Below the pieces are notes generated by a model. It did no database searches. It saw only the letters and a list, made by a program, of their open reading frames with translations, and had not been told where the DNA came from. Below, piece by piece: positions 62,574 to 64,000 of a DNA stretch of 64,000 nt. Each line of letters starts with the position of its first letter. The first letter of the stretch is position 1. Source of the DNA: Frigidibacter sp. ROC022 (GTDB taxonomy: Bacteria > Pseudomonadota > Alphaproteobacteria > Rhodobacterales > Rhodobacteraceae); NCBI RefSeq assembly GCF_024723735.1, contig NZ_JANQDU010000004.1:430586-494585 (forward strand), given 5' to 3'. The position numbers were made by a program, and so were the translations under genes.

Positions 62574-62619
62574 TTGTATCCACGTCCGTCCCCACTACAA
62601 TAGGGGAAACAAATTCCCC
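62574..62619 (+). promoter_or_regulatory. gcrA promoter region with dyad and partial DnaA box
   Basis: TTGTAT (62574-62579) and TACAAT (62596-62601), 16 bases apart, form a plausible promoter. GGGGAA-N5-TTCCCC (62603-62619) is a perfect dyad over the expected start of transcription. TATCCAC inside 62577-62583 matches the core of a DnaA box; DnaA is known to activate gcrA in Caulobacter. The rest of the 369-base argD/gcrA gap holds only the leader-peptide candidate. Confidence 0.4.
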
Positions 62620-62675
62620 GAGACCGCAGGCCCGCCCCGATGAGGTGGTGCCTGGTCAAGCCCGAAAGGCATCCG

Positions 62676-63242
<567 letters not shown>

Positions 63243-63263
63243 GATCGTTACCGGGCGCTGCCC

Positions 63264-63410
63264 TCAGGGCAGGGCCTGCAACAGCGCCGCGATGATGCCG
63301 GTGCCCGGCATCGGCAGGCTCAGGGCCAGCCCGACCCCGGCGATCCAGGCGGGGATTGACGGCAGGGCGGTGAAGAACGCCAGCAGACCGGAAATGCCGA
63401 CGGCGGTCAT
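63264..63410 (-). CDS. Possible small hydrophobic protein of 48 residues
   Basis: From the ATG at 63410 the frame reads AVGISGLLAFFTALPSIPAW and continues IAGVGLALSLPMPGTGIIAA, giving two hydrophobic stretches. It follows allA on the same strand by 25 bases and is convergent with gcrA. Codon bias fits the region, but no homologue is known to me, so it may be a chance frame. Confidence 0.35.
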   Translation of the reverse strand: MTAVGISGLLAFFTALPSIPAWIAGVGLALSLPMPGTGIIAALLQALP

Positions 63411-63435
63411 CGGCGCTGCCCCTGTCGGGTTGGTG

Positions 63436-63921
63436 TCATGCGATGATCCTCCATGGCTCGGGATAGGTGACTTCCTCGAGATTCACGCACGGCCCGATCC
63501 GGTCCACCACCGCAAACAGCCCCGGCGCGTGCAGCGGTGTCAACACCCCGTGCCAGGTGCCCCGGTGCAGATTGATCCCCTGACCCGGTGCGGTCAGGAA
63601 GGCCAGCGGCCTGCCGGGACGGCCCCCGGCATCGGGCGCGACGCTGACCAGGAAGGGATGTTCGGTCATCGGCAGGAAGGCCTGCGAGCCCTTCGGGTGC
63701 CGCTCGACCAGGGTGAGCTCGTAGGGCAGGGCGCGCGGCTCGGCCCGGAAGATCGAGATCCCCGCCCGGCCCTCGCCGTCGAAGTCCAGCGTCGCGCGGT
63801 CGTGCCAACGCCCGCAGAGCCCCTGGTTGATCAGCTTGTCCGGCGCACCGGCAGCCTCCAGCACCTCGCCGAAAGGGGCGAAGGCGGCGGCGGTGAGCGG
63901 TTGGGCGGTGATCTGTTGCAT
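63436..63921 (-). CDS. allA: Ureidoglycolate lyase
   Basis: 161 residues. N-terminal TAAAFAPFGEVLEA, then SIFRAEPRALPYELTLVERHPKG, QAFLPM, and LHRGTWHGVLTPL are the AllA signatures. It splits ureidoglycolate to glyoxylate and urea in purine/allantoin breakdown. Its upstream sequence runs within 19 bases into a pure poly-G tract, so promoter and upstream gene cannot be seen. Confidence 0.92.
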   Translation of the reverse strand: MQQITAQPLTAAAFAPFGEVLEAAGAPDKLINQGLCGRWHDRATLDFDGEGRAGISIFRAEPRALPYELTLVERHPKGSQAFLPMTEHPFLVSVAPDAGGRPGRPLAFLTAPGQGINLHRGTWHGVLTPLHAPGLFAVVDRIGPCVNLEEVTYPEPWRIIA

Positions 63922-63938
63922 GGGATGGGCGGCGGGGT

Positions 63939-64000
<62 letters not shown>

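Overview
The window is about 64 kb of high-GC DNA with tightly packed genes and many ATGA start/stop overlaps. It looks like the chromosome of an alphaproteobacterium, most likely in the Rhodobacteraceae (Paracoccus/Rhodobacter type). The evidence is a GcrA cell-cycle regulator, the methylmalonyl-CoA epimerase plus DUF1467 pair, a DUF6455 protein behind a perfect FNR-type box, UbiK, CobF of the aerobic cobalamin route and many TRAP/ABC importers. I see no rRNA or tRNA genes. The last 60 bases are an unbroken run of G, which I read as a sequencing or assembly artefact.

Region 1 (0.1-9.3 kb) is for phosphonate use. Phosphonoacetate hydrolase (phnA), phosphonoacetaldehyde dehydrogenase (phnY) and a PbfA-type PLP lyase are followed by an aminoethylphosphonate-type ABC importer (binding protein, ATPase, double-length permease) and a winged-helix regulator. 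A Pho-box-like repeat and a 24-bp dyad precede the importer. Region 2 (9.4-16.9 kb) has a TRAP importer divergent from a full-length 5-oxoprolinase-type enzyme and a CitE-like lyase, with a 27-bp operator-like dyad between them. Region 3 (16.9-24.6 kb) has a single-domain globin, an oligopeptide ABC importer with fused OppD-OppF ATPases, cobF and a nitroreductase.

Region 4 (24.6-32.5 kb) looks like an island of lower GC. Its left edge is a broken EI24-type membrane gene, one solitary 29-nt type I-E CRISPR repeat and an IS66 transposase remnant. Inside are a HAD phosphatase, a DeoR regulator, a Ugp-like ABC importer and a metallophosphodiesterase: a plausible pathway for importing and dephosphorylating a phosphodiester. 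A fragment resembling the start of a Na/Pi cotransporter lies at its right edge.

Region 5 (32.5-46.2 kb) mixes core genes (mce, aspS, cfa, carB) with accessory ones: a response regulator, a GNAT enzyme, a GT87-like membrane protein, a sulfatase, and a compact restriction-modification pair. The MT-A70 methyltransferase gene overlaps, tail to tail, a BglII-type endonuclease gene that is translationally coupled to aspS. Region 6 (46.5-64 kb) is mostly housekeeping: tdk, csaA, proC, ubiK, lgt, a MidA-like methyltransferase, pgeF, an M48 lipoprotein, DUF6455, dgkA, efp with its modifier epmA, a CDGSH protein, rimO, gnd, argF, argD, gcrA and allA. An Arg4-Cys2 leader-peptide candidate lies upstream of argD-argF.

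A pattern across regions: all four transport operons carry a strong GC-rich hairpin directly after the binding-protein gene.
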